From Streptomyces camelliae (GTDB taxonomy: Bacteria; Actinomycetota; Actinomycetes; Streptomycetales; Streptomycetaceae): 64,000 nt of DNA. The notes under the pieces are model-generated. The model worked only from the letters and a program-made list of their open reading frames with translations, was not told where the DNA came from and made no database searches. Within the stretch, counting starts at the first letter, position 1; each line of letters opens with the position of its first letter. Below, one piece after another: positions 33,140-44,396 of the stretch. Made by a program: the position numbers and the translations under genes. The stretch spans positions 5,394,001-5,458,000 of the forward strand of contig NZ_CP115300.1 in the NCBI RefSeq assembly GCF_027625935.1, written 5' to 3'.

Positions 33140-35718
33140 CCGTCCTGAAGACCTCGATGCGCAACTTCTTCGCGCACAAGGGCCGGATGGCGCTGTCGGC
33201 GGTCGCGGTCCTGCTGTCGGTGGCGTTCGTGTGCGGCACGCTGGTGTTCACCGACACCATGAACACCACGTTCGACAAGCTGTTCCAGGCCACGTCGTCG
33301 GACGTGACGGTCAGCGCGAAGGGCTCCTCCGACACCGGCGAGACGGTCTCCCGCACCGGCAAGCCGCCGGTGATGCCCGCCTCCGTGGTCGGCACGGTCC
33401 GCGGCACCAAGGGCGTCCGGTCCGCCGAGGGCACGGTGTTCTCCACCTCGGTCACCGTGATCGACGCCAAGAAGGACAAACTCTCGCCGAGCAGCGGCGC
33501 CCCGACCATCGTGGGCAGCTGGAACGGCAACGACGCCCGCACCATGAAGGTCACCTCCGGTACGACGCCGAAGGGCCCGGACCAGGTCATGGTCGACGAG
33601 GACACCGCCGACAAGCACCACCTGAAGATCGGTGACGACATCGGCATCATCTCGGTCGTCGGCACCCACCACGCGCGCGTGTCCGGCATCGCCGCCTTCA
33701 AGGTCACCAACCCCGGCGCGGCCATCTTCTACCTCGACACCACGACCGCCCAGCAGACCCTGGTCGGACAGACCGGCGTGTACACCAACGTCAACGTCAC
33801 CGCCGCGCACGGGGTGACCGACGACCAGCTGAAGAAGGACGTCACGGCCGCCCTCGGCCACGGCTACAAGGTGCAGACCGCCAAGGAGGTCGCCGACGCC
33901 AACCAGAAGAGCGTCGAGAGCTTCCTGAACGTCATGAAGTACGCGATGCTCGGCTTCGCCGGGATCGCCTTCCTCGTCGGCATCTTCCTGATCATCAACA
34001 CCTTCTCCATGCTGGTCGCCCAGCGCACCCGCGAGATCGGCCTGATGCGTGCCATCGGCTCGTCCCGCAAACAGGTCAACCGGTCCGTGCTGGTCGAGGC
34101 CCTGCTGCTCGGCGTCCTCGGCTCCGTCCTCGGTGTCGGCGCGGGCGTCGGCATCGCGGTCGGCCTGATGAAACTCATGGGCAGCATGGGCATGCACCTG
34201 TCGACCGACGACCTGACGATCGCCTGGACGACCCCCGTCGTGGGCCTGCTGCTCGGCGTGATCGTCACCGTCCTCGCCGCCTACCTGCCCGCCCGGCGCG
34301 CCGGCAAGATCTCCCCGATGGCCGCTCTGCGCGACGCGGGCGCCCCGGCCGACGCCAGGGCCGGCGCGGTCCGGGCCGTGCTCGGCCTGCTGCTCACCGG
34401 CGCCGGCGGCTGGAGCCTGTACGTCGCCGCCACCGCCGACAAGGCCAAGGCCGGCTCCGGCTGGCTGGGCCTGGGGGTGGTCCTCACACTGATCGGGTTC
34501 GTGGTCATCGGCCCGCTGCTCGCGGGCGGCCTGGTCCGCGTCCTCGGCGCGGTCCTGCTGCGGATCTTCGGTCCGGTCGGGCGGATGGCCGAGCGCAACG
34601 CGCTGCGCAACCCGCGCCGCACCGGCGCCACCGGCGCGGCCCTGATGATCGGCCTGGCCCTGGTGGCCTGCCTGTCGGTGGTCGGCTCCTCCATGGTCGC
34701 CTCCGCCACCGACCAGCTCGACAAGACCGTCGGCACGGACTTCATCATCCAGGCGGACAACGGCCAGCGTGTCGTACCGCAGGCGGTCCGGCTCATCAAG
34801 GACAACCCGGCGCTCGCACGGGTCACCGAGTACAAGCCGACCCAGGCCGACTTCACCACGCCGGACGGTCAGACGCTCAAGGACACCGACATCACCGCGG
34901 CCGACCCGACCTACGCGACCGACCTGCGCAAGAAGACCGTCGCCGGGAACCTCAAGGACGCCTACCTGCCCGACTCGATGTCCGTCCACGAGAAGTTCGC
35001 CAAGGCCCACGGCATCCACCTCGGTTCGAAGATCACCGTGGCGTTCAAGGACGGCGCCACCGCCCACCTCACGGTCCGGGCGATCACCAGCAGCGACGAC
35101 GTGATCGACCAGGGCGCCAAGTACACGTCGATCACCACACTCGCGAAGTACGTCCCGGCCGCGAAGATGCCGCTCGACGAGCTGGTCTTCGCCACCGCCG
35201 AGGACGGACAGCAGGCCGCCGCGTACAAGGCCCTGAAGTCGGCCCTGCACGACGACTACCCGCAGCTCACCGTGCGTGACCAGACCGACTACAAGAAGGC
35301 GCTGAAGGACCAGATCGGCCAGCTGCTGAACATGATCTACGGTCTGCTGGCGCTCGCGATCATCGTGGCGGTCCTGGGCGTGGTCAACACCCTGGCCCTG
35401 TCGGTGGTCGAGCGGACCCGGGAGATCGGCCTCATGCGGGCCATCGGACTCTCCCGCCGCCAGCTGCGCCGCATGATCCGCCTGGAGTCCGTGGTGATCG
35501 CCCTCTTCGGCGCCCTGCTCGGCCTCGGCCTGGGCATGGGCTGGGGCGCGACCGCTCAGAAACTCCTCGCGCTGCAGGGCCTGAAGATCCTGGAGATCCC
35601 CTGGCCGACGATCATCACGGTCTTCGTCGGCTCGGCCTTCGTGGGCCTGTTCGCCGCCCTGATCCCGGCGTTCCGGGCAGGCCGGATGAACGTGCTGAAC
35701 GCGATCGCGACGGATTAG
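33136..35718 (+). CDS. FtsX-like ABC permease
   Basis: An 860-residue membrane permease with duplicated FtsX domains. One transmembrane helix (MALSAVAVLLSVAFVCGTLV) is followed by a large periplasmic-type domain. The first FtsX core has GFAGIAFLVGIFLIINTFSM then RTREIGLMRAIGSSRKQVNR. A second extracellular domain and a second core follow (LALAIIVAVLGVVNTLALSV, RTREIGLMRAIGLSRRQLRR). The paired RTREIGLMRAIG motifs mark the coupling regions. It starts at the ATGA overlap with the ATPase gene. The exported substrate is unknown; lipids, lipoproteins or peptides are usual. Confidence 0.94.
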   Translation: MTVLKTSMRNFFAHKGRMALSAVAVLLSVAFVCGTLVFTDTMNTTFDKLFQATSSDVTVSAKGSSDTGETVSRTGKPPVMPASVVGTVRGTKGVRSAEGTVFSTSVTVIDAKKDKLSPSSGAPTIVGSWNGNDARTMKVTSGTTPKGPDQVMVDEDTADKHHLKIGDDIGIISVVGTHHARVSGIAAFKVTNPGAAIFYLDTTTAQQTLVGQTGVYTNVNVTAAHGVTDDQLKKDVTAALGHGYKVQTAKEVADANQKSVESFLNVMKYAMLGFAGIAFLVGIFLIINTFSMLVAQRTREIGLMRAIGSSRKQVNRSVLVEALLLGVLGSVLGVGAGVGIAVGLMKLMGSMGMHLSTDDLTIAWTTPVVGLLLGVIVTVLAAYLPARRAGKISPMAALRDAGAPADARAGAVRAVLGLLLTGAGGWSLYVAATADKAKAGSGWLGLGVVLTLIGFVVIGPLLAGGLVRVLGAVLLRIFGPVGRMAERNALRNPRRTGATGAALMIGLALVACLSVVGSSMVASATDQLDKTVGTDFIIQADNGQRVVPQAVRLIKDNPALARVTEYKPTQADFTTPDGQTLKDTDITAADPTYATDLRKKTVAGNLKDAYLPDSMSVHEKFAKAHGIHLGSKITVAFKDGATAHLTVRAITSSDDVIDQGAKYTSITTLAKYVPAAKMPLDELVFATAEDGQQAAAYKALKSALHDDYPQLTVRDQTDYKKALKDQIGQLLNMIYGLLALAIIVAVLGVVNTLALSVVERTREIGLMRAIGLSRRQLRRMIRLESVVIALFGALLGLGLGMGWGATAQKLLALQGLKILEIPWPTIITVFVGSAFVGLFAALIPAFRAGRMNVLNAIATD

Positions 35719-35796
35719 CGGCGCAAGCCTGGCCGACGGCTCCTGTACGGGGCGTGCGGCCGACGACCACCGCATACGGGGGTTGCGGGGGAAAGG

Positions 35797-35836
35797 CCCG
35801 GTGCCGGGGAGTCCTGGGGGACTTCCCGGCACCGGG
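35797..35836 (+). terminator. Rho-independent terminator of the ABC operon
   Basis: An 18-bp stem with one G-T pair (arms 35797-35814 and 35819-35836, outer part CCCGGTGCCGGG / CCCGGCACCGGG) and loop TGGG is followed by TTTCT. It lies 78 bp after the permease stop and points with the operon. Confidence 0.9.
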
Positions 35837-36099
35837 TTTCTCGGCTGCTGCACTTCTTGGCCGACAGTTTCGGGATGCGGGTCCCCCTGCGAGCGCAGCC
35901 GAGCGTGGGGAGGGTGGACATGGGCCGGGGGTTCAGGGGGCGGAGCCCCCTGGAAGGCCCGCTGCGGCACCGGGCACCGGAGAGCGGAGTTGTCCACAGG
36001 CTCCGATGCGAGCCCCGACGGAGTCGTACGCTGGACACCCCCGGCCGTTCACCCGCGCCGGGCGCCTTGCGTTGCCCACCCCTCGGACGGAAAGCCCAC
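35837..36099. other. Intergenic region before mfd
   Basis: No gene is visible here. A CAGGGGG-CGGAG-CCCCCTG hairpin lies at 35934-35952. It belongs to the G/C-rich GGGGGCGGAGCCCCC type often seen between streptomycete genes. The promoter of mfd must lie between there and 36099, but I cannot name its boxes. Confidence 0.5.
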
Positions 36100-39633
<3,534 letters not shown>

Positions 39634-39648
39634 GAGCCGGAGGGGGGC

Positions 39649-40008
39649 ATGAGGATCGGAGAGCTGGCGGCGGCGACCGGGGCGTCGCCGCGCGCCCTGC
39701 GCCACTACGAACAGGCCGGCCTGATCGCCTCCGAGCGGGCCGCCAACGGCTATCGCGCGTACGACGCCGGTACGGCCGTCCGCGTCCGCAACATCCGCCG
39801 GCTGCTGGCGGCCGGGCTCACCCTGGACGACGTACAGGTGTTCCTGCCCTGCCTGGACGGTGACGTCACCGCCGCTCCCGCCTCCGCCCGGGGGATACGG
39901 GTCGCCCGGGACCGGCTGGCGGTCCTCGACGCCCGCATAGCGGCCCAGACAGCGATACGCGACCGGCTCGCGACCGCCTTGCGGGACGCCGGCGACGGGA
40001 CACCCTGA
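39649..40008 (+). CDS. MerR-family transcriptional regulator
   Basis: A 119-residue regulator. The DNA-binding domain is MRIGELAAATGASPRALRHY, then EQAGLIASERAANGYRAYD, followed by a dimer helix (RDRLAVLDARIAAQTAIRDR). The ligand part is short, as in SoxR/CueR-size members, with a single Cys in FLPCLDGD, so metal sensing is doubtful. It lies 15 bp after mfd. A MerR-type operator sits in front of the SDR gene at 40851-40872, and the two genes converge, so the SDR is its likely target. Confidence 0.9.
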   Translation: MRIGELAAATGASPRALRHYEQAGLIASERAANGYRAYDAGTAVRVRNIRRLLAAGLTLDDVQVFLPCLDGDVTAAPASARGIRVARDRLAVLDARIAAQTAIRDRLATALRDAGDGTP

Positions 40009-40077
40009 CAGGCGGCAGCGGTGGCCGGGGGCGCCGATGGTCCACTCTCCACCGCCCGTCTTCCCACCGTCGGCCGC

Positions 40078-40836
40078 TCAGGCGACCACCGCCCCGCCGT
40101 CCACCGGCAGGACGACCCCCGTGACGAACGAGGCCTGAGGTGCGGCCAGCCGGGTGACCGCCCAGGCGACCTCCTCGGGGCGGCCGATCCGGCCGAGCGG
40201 GGTGTGGGCGAGCTGCCACGCGCGGATCGCCTCGCGCCGCTCCGGGGTGTGGCCGGTGTGCTCGGCGATCGGAGTGTCGATCGCGCCGGGAGCCACGGCG
40301 ACGACCCGGATACCGAGCGGGGCCAGTTCGACCGCCCAGCTGCGGGTTAGCGTCTCCAGTGCCGCCTTCCCCGCCGCGTACAGCGCGTTGCCGGGCCAGG
40401 CGCGCTGGCCCACCGAGGTCGTCACGTTCACCACCACACCGCGGGCGGCCTCCAGCGCCGGCAGCGCGGCCTGGGTGAGCAGGACCGGAGCCAGGAGGTT
40501 GGTCTCCAGCAGCGGTCGTACCGAGGTAGGGGTGTAGGTGCGCAGGGAGTCGGTGGTGACCACCCCCGCGTTGTTGACCAGCACGTCGATCCGGCCGTAC
40601 CGCTCCAGTGCGGCCCGTACGACGGTCTCCGGGCCGTCCTCCGCGGTCAGGTCGGCGGGCAGCGGGGTGATGCCGGGGTGCCCGTCCGCGGTCTCGGCCA
40701 AAGGCTCGGCGCGGCGGCCGACGGCGACGACCCGGGCGCCCTCGGCGGCGAACGCGCGCGCGGTGGCCCGGCCGATGCCGGTGCCGGCGCCGGTGACGAG
40801 GACGGTACGGGGCTGCTGGGCGCTGTCGATGTTCAT
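40078..40836 (-). CDS. Short-chain dehydrogenase/reductase
   Basis: A 252-residue classical SDR. The cofactor loop is VLVTGAGTGIGRATARA, and the basic VVAVGRRAE after strand 2 suggests NADP. LVNNAGVV is the NNAG motif. The catalytic Ser is in NVTTSVGQR and the Tyr/Lys pair in LYAAGKAALE. The start at 40836 (MNIDSAQQ) is chosen because the upstream 39 nt overlap the operator/promoter; the message may be leaderless. It is the probable target of the neighbouring MerR regulator. The substrate is unknown. Confidence 0.92.
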   Translation of the reverse strand: MNIDSAQQPRTVLVTGAGTGIGRATARAFAAEGARVVAVGRRAEPLAETADGHPGITPLPADLTAEDGPETVVRAALERYGRIDVLVNNAGVVTTDSLRTYTPTSVRPLLETNLLAPVLLTQAALPALEAARGVVVNVTTSVGQRAWPGNALYAAGKAALETLTRSWAVELAPLGIRVVAVAPGAIDTPIAEHTGHTPERREAIRAWQLAHTPLGRIGRPEEVAWAVTRLAAPQASFVTGVVLPVDGGAVVA

Positions 40837-40850
40837 GCGGGGATCGTCGG

Positions 40851-40872
40851 ACCCTGACACCGGCGTCAAGGT
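40851..40872 (-). promoter_or_regulatory. MerR-type operator in front of the SDR gene
   Basis: ACCCTGAC (40851-40858) and GTCAAGGT (40865-40872) are inverted repeats with one mismatch and a 6-bp spacer, the form bound by MerR regulators. On the minus strand a TTGACC -35 box (40870-40875) precedes it with the stretched spacing typical of MerR-controlled promoters. The SDR start lies 15 bp downstream. Confidence 0.6.
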
Positions 40873-41081
40873 CAAGCCGCCGGGGGCGCGGAGTGACCGG
40901 GCGCACAGGTTCCGCCGTCACGCTCCCCCCGACGGGCTCCGCATGCCCCAACTGGGCCACGGATTGCCCCGAAACGCCCCTTCGGGTCCCATCTGCAGTC
41001 GGCCGCAGGGCGGTTAACGTAAGGGAAGGAACGATTCCGCCTGTGACCGAGGGGGACCAGGCCGAGCGAGGGGGACGTACC

Positions 41082-41798
41082 GTGACGCGTCTGAGGGGCG
41101 GGGCGATCACCGCGATGGTGCTGCTGGCGGCCGTGACCGGCTGCAGCAAGGACAAGACCACAGGGGCCTCCGGGCCCGAGCAGTCCGGCGGCGGGGGCGC
41201 GGTCATGGCCGCCGTCGACTCGCTGACCGTCAAGGGGCGGGCCCCGCAGACCGGTTACTCCCGTGCCCGGTTCGGCACGGCCTGGGCGGACACCGACTCC
41301 AACTCCTGCGACACCCGCGACGACATACTCAAGCGCGATCTGAAGGACGTGAAGTTCACCGGCGGCACCTGCCGGGTCACCTACGGCCTGCTCGAACCCG
41401 ACCCCTACTCCGGCAAGGAGATCACCTACCGGCGCGGCGCCAGCCAGGTCGACATCGACCACGTCGTCCCGCTCTCCGACGCCTGGCAGAAGGGCGCCAA
41501 GTACTGGGACGCCGGCAAGCGCATAGCGCTGGCCAACGACCCCCTCAACCTCATCGCGGTCGACGCGAGCACCAACCGCGGCAAGGGCGACGGCGACGCG
41601 GCCACCTGGCTCCCGCCGAACGGGGCGTACCGCTGCACCTATGTCGCCACCCAGGTCGCCGTGAAGAAGAAGTACGGCCTGTGGGTCACCGCAGCCGAGA
41701 AGGCCGCGATGAAGAAGGTCCTCGCCGGCTGCCCGAACCAGAAGCTCCCCGCCGGCGGCAACCCGACCGAGGCACCGCAGCGCTTCAAGGCGCGGTGA
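41082..41798 (+). CDS. Secreted lipoprotein HNH nuclease (DUF1524/GmrSD C-terminal type)
   Basis: A 238-residue exported protein. The signal peptide ITAMVLLAAVTGC ends in a lipobox (VTGC), so it should be anchored outside the membrane. The mature part holds the HNH-family core IDHVVPLSDAWQKGAKYWD (Asp-His-x-Val) and NDPLNLIAVDASTNRGKGDG, the pattern of DUF1524-type HNH endonucleases, plus Cys pairs for disulphides (SCDTRDD, GGTCRV). It is probably an extracellular DNase. The GTG at 41082 follows GAGGGGGAC and gives a normal signal peptide. Confidence 0.88.
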   Translation: MTRLRGGAITAMVLLAAVTGCSKDKTTGASGPEQSGGGGAVMAAVDSLTVKGRAPQTGYSRARFGTAWADTDSNSCDTRDDILKRDLKDVKFTGGTCRVTYGLLEPDPYSGKEITYRRGASQVDIDHVVPLSDAWQKGAKYWDAGKRIALANDPLNLIAVDASTNRGKGDGDAATWLPPNGAYRCTYVATQVAVKKKYGLWVTAAEKAAMKKVLAGCPNQKLPAGGNPTEAPQRFKAR

Positions 41799-41874
41799 AT
41801 CGGCGCGAACAAGAGCGAGCCGGCGCGAACAAACCGGTACGCGCCCCGGGCGGCCGGCACCTACCGTGGGTGTC

Positions 41875-42618
41875 ATGAACGTCCAGGTGAGCAGCATCGC
41901 CGAGCGGCCCGACCGGCTGCGCGCGGTGTTCGAGATGGCCGACACATGGCCCGAGTTCGTGACCAACGACCCCGTGGGCGGCGCGTGCTACGGCCGTATC
42001 CCCGCCGAACTGCCCGAGTACGTGCTGTTCGCCGAGGACCAGCACGGCGAGATCGTCGCCCACGCCTTCAGCGTGCCCTTCGCTCTCGACGCCGACGGCC
42101 GGGGCGCGCTGCCTGCGCGCGGCTGGGACGAGGTCCTGCTCTGGGCCTTCGCCGACCTGCGCCGCGGCACCCGCCCGGACACGGTCAGCGCCATCTCCGT
42201 CACCATCGCCCCGCACGCCCAGGGTCGCGGCCTGTCCGCCGTCATGCTCGCGGCGATGCGGGACAACGCGCGCGCCCACGGCTTCCGCGAGGTCGTCGCC
42301 CCCGTCCGCCCCAGCGCAAAGCACCGCGAACCGCGCACTCCGATCACCGAGTACGCCCACCGTGTGCGGCCCGACGGGCTGCCGGAGGACCCGTGGCTGC
42401 GCGTCCACGCGCGCGCGGGCGCGCGCATCGACTCGATCGCCCCCGCCTCCATGACGGTGGGCGCCCCGCTGGCGGACTGGCGCCGCTGGACGGGGCTGCC
42501 GTTCGACACCACGGGGGACGTCGAGGTGCCCGGCGCCCTGGTACCGGTGCGCTGCGAGGCGGAGCGCGGGTACGGCGTGTACGTCGAGCCGAACGTGTGG
42601 ATGCGGCACGCGCTCTGA
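41875..42618 (+). CDS. GNAT family N-acetyltransferase
   Basis: A 247-residue predicted acetyltransferase, cytosolic. The acetyl-CoA region is AISVTIAPHAQGRGLSAVML (Gln-Gly-Arg-Gly-Leu motif). The following MRDNARAHGFREVVAPVRP is the next helix and strand. The long C-terminal half (WRRWTGLPFDTTGDVEVPGA and after) is typical of a streptomycete subfamily of unknown substrate. Start: ATG at 41875; GTG at 41866 in frame is possible. It converges with the lipoprotein gene, with a shared hairpin between. Confidence 0.82.
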   Translation: MNVQVSSIAERPDRLRAVFEMADTWPEFVTNDPVGGACYGRIPAELPEYVLFAEDQHGEIVAHAFSVPFALDADGRGALPARGWDEVLLWAFADLRRGTRPDTVSAISVTIAPHAQGRGLSAVMLAAMRDNARAHGFREVVAPVRPSAKHREPRTPITEYAHRVRPDGLPEDPWLRVHARAGARIDSIAPASMTVGAPLADWRRWTGLPFDTTGDVEVPGALVPVRCEAERGYGVYVEPNVWMRHAL

Positions 42619-42626
42619 GGCGCGCA

Positions 42627-42662
42627 CGCGTGAGCCGCGACCCGGAGGCCGCGGCTCACGCG
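42627..42662. terminator. Bidirectional hairpin between convergent genes
   Basis: Perfect 13-bp arms CGCGTGAGCCGCG (42627-42639) and CGCGGCTCACGCG (42650-42662) enclose a 10-nt loop, 9 bp after the GNAT stop and 35 bp before the end of the opposing lipoprotein gene. Confidence 0.85.
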
Positions 42663-42696
42663 CGGTTGGTACACGGACGGGGACGCGCCCCTTGGA

Positions 42697-43422
42697 TCAG
42701 GCCGTCTTGAGGTCCTTCAGGGAGCCCAGGATCCGCGTCGTCACCGTCCGTGCGGACGCGGCGCCGTTGTCGCTGCCCGCCGTGGACAGCACGGTGACCA
42801 CCGAGGTGCCGGAACGGACCGCGATGAGCGTGGTGCCGTTCTGCCAGGCGCCGCTGGTCAGGGTCATCGTGTAGGCCTCGTCGCCGAGTCCGGACACGGA
42901 CCGGCCCGCGAGCTTCACCTTGGCGTGGGCATCGGTGTCCGTGAACACGGCGCACTCGGCGGCGACGGACCGCAGATCCTTCATCACCGCGGCCGCCGAC
43001 GTGCCCTGGAACTCGTCGATCTCCTGGGCCACTTCCTCGGTCTTGTCCTTGTTCGCGTAGTCGTTCTGCGCGAACGACACGCCGCCCTTGAGGCCGGTCA
43101 CCTGGATCCAGGACGTGCCCTCCAGCCGGGTGCAGTCCGGCGTGCCGGCGCTCTTGCCGGACTGCGGGAGGAGCTGGCCGCCGCTGTCCGCGGTGCCGTC
43201 CGCCTCGGGGGTGAGCCCGGCCGGGAAGGCCGACGCGGGCGCCAGCGCCTTCTTCAGCCGCGTACCGGTGACGAGACCGGCGTTCACGTCCTTCGCCTTG
43301 GCCGGCGCGGCGCTCGCCGTGGTGCCGGCGGACGCGTCGGAGGAACCGGAGGAGCAGGCGGTGAGGGCCAGCGGGAGTGCCGCGACGGCAAGCAGCGTGG
43401 CTACACGGGACGAGTGGCGCAT
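42697..43422 (-). CDS. Putative lipoprotein, unknown function
   Basis: A 241-residue exported protein. The signal peptide LLAVAALPLALTAC ends in a lipobox (LTAC), followed by a Ser/Ala-rich spacer. The mature domain has two Cys (TPDCTRLEG and AAECAVFTD) that may pair, and alternating strands (WIQVTGLKGGVSFAQND, TLIAVRSGTSVVTVLST). It looks like a sensor- or binding-type lipoprotein common in streptomycetes; I cannot name a function. It lies 84 bp downstream of the repeat-domain protein on the same strand and may be co-transcribed with it. Confidence 0.82.
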   Translation of the reverse strand: MRHSSRVATLLAVAALPLALTACSSGSSDASAGTTASAAPAKAKDVNAGLVTGTRLKKALAPASAFPAGLTPEADGTADSGGQLLPQSGKSAGTPDCTRLEGTSWIQVTGLKGGVSFAQNDYANKDKTEEVAQEIDEFQGTSAAAVMKDLRSVAAECAVFTDTDAHAKVKLAGRSVSGLGDEAYTMTLTSGAWQNGTTLIAVRSGTSVVTVLSTAGSDNGAASARTVTTRILGSLKDLKTA

Positions 43423-43506
43423 GACGATCCTTCAGAGGATGGGTGGAACAGGGAGAACAGAGAATGGAGCGTGTGAACGGCGTGCGGTGTTACCGGCGGG
43501 TCCCGG

Positions 43507-44208
43507 TCAGGAGGCCTTCTTCCAGTCGCCGCAGCCGGTGGTCTTGAAGTAGGCGTCGCCGGGGGCGATGGTCACGACGGCGGTGCCGGTGACGTTGTCG
43601 TTGGCGATGACCGAGTCCGTGCCGTGCTCGGCGTCCTTGGTGCGCTCCCAGTAGCAGGAGTCGTCCTTGTTGCCGGTCGACCGGTAGGTGCCGGGCGCGA
43701 TGTCCGTGCCGACCTTGAACATCCCCCCGTTGCCCTTCATCGAGGAGGCGGGCGTGCCCTTCGCCTTCGGGTCGACGGCCTCCCAGTCCGCGCAGCCAGT
43801 GGACTTGAAGATCTTGTCGGTGGCCTTGATCGTCACGTAACTCGTGCCGGAGACGTTGTCGTTGGCCAGCAGCGAGTCCGTGTTGCCGGTGGCGTCCTTG
43901 GCGCGCTCCCAGTAGCACATGTCGTCGGTGTTGCCGGTGGTGCGGTACGTGCCCGGCTTCACGTCGGAGCCGACCTGGAAGTCGCCGTCGCCGGCGATCG
44001 CGGCCTTCTTCGGGGCCGCCGTGCCGTCCCCCGAGCCCTTCTCGCCCTTCTTGCCGCCGGGCTGGTGCTCGGCGGAGGCGGACGAGTCCTTGCCGCTCGC
44101 GCCGGAACCGTCGCTGCTCTTGCCGTTGCTTCCGGCGTTCGCGGACACGGCACCGATGACGACGACGCCCACGACGGCACCCAGCGCGATCTTGGCCCTC
44201 ATGCCCAT
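43507..44208 (-). CDS. Exported protein with two tandem copies of a ~70-residue domain
   Basis: A 233-residue protein. An N-terminal signal-anchor (IALGAVVGVVVIGAVSANAG) is followed by a Ser/Gly/Lys linker and two related domains. Copy 1 contains FQVGSDVKPGTYRTTGN, CYWERAKDA, SLLANDNVSGTSYVTI and KSTGCADWE. Copy 2 contains FKVGTDIAPGTYRSTGN, CYWERTKDA, SVIANDNVTGTAVVTI and KTTGCGDWK. Each has two Cys, likely one disulphide per domain. The function is unknown. The ATG at 44208 follows GGGAGGGA. It is divergent from the methyltransferase gene and shares its palindrome-bearing promoter region. Confidence 0.85.
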   Translation of the reverse strand: MGMRAKIALGAVVGVVVIGAVSANAGSNGKSSDGSGASGKDSSASAEHQPGGKKGEKGSGDGTAAPKKAAIAGDGDFQVGSDVKPGTYRTTGNTDDMCYWERAKDATGNTDSLLANDNVSGTSYVTIKATDKIFKSTGCADWEAVDPKAKGTPASSMKGNGGMFKVGTDIAPGTYRSTGNKDDSCYWERTKDAEHGTDSVIANDNVTGTAVVTIAPGDAYFKTTGCGDWKKAS

Positions 44209-44283
44209 GGCGAATTCCCTCCCCAACGTGGCGGCCTCCCCCTCCGGCGGCCGCTCGTTCGCTGGGTCAATAAGAGCAGAGCC

Positions 44284-44354
44284 TGTGAACCGAGTCAACA
44301 TGGTTCACAATGCTGGTCGCGTACACGGCCGTGAATGCATCGCTTCCGTGTACG
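44284..44354. promoter_or_regulatory. Two inverted repeats in the divergent promoter of the methyltransferase gene
   Basis: TGTGAACC (44284-44291) and GGTTCACA (44302-44309) form an 8-bp-arm palindrome with a 10-bp spacer. A second one has 9-bp arms CGTACACGG (44320-44328) and CCGTGTACG (44346-44354). They lie in the 188-bp gap between the two-domain exported protein and the HTH-methyltransferase gene. The first spans a TTGACT that could be a -35 box on the minus strand. The TGTGAAC arm recurs inside the methyltransferase coding sequence. Confidence 0.7.
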
Positions 44355-44396
44355 CCGGTATGCTCGGCGCACACACGGGACGAGGGGAGCGGGGCC

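Noticed and set aside
33088..35997. 969-codon minus-strand frame opposite the FtsX permease
   Set aside because: No recognisable domain and complete overlap with a motif-rich plus-strand gene; shadow.
44284..44309. TGTGAACC-N10-GGTTCACA as a Rex operator
   Set aside because: Half-sites resemble Rex arms (TTGTGAA/TTCACAA) but the Rex spacing of 4 bp between arms is absent, and the flanking genes are not respiratory.
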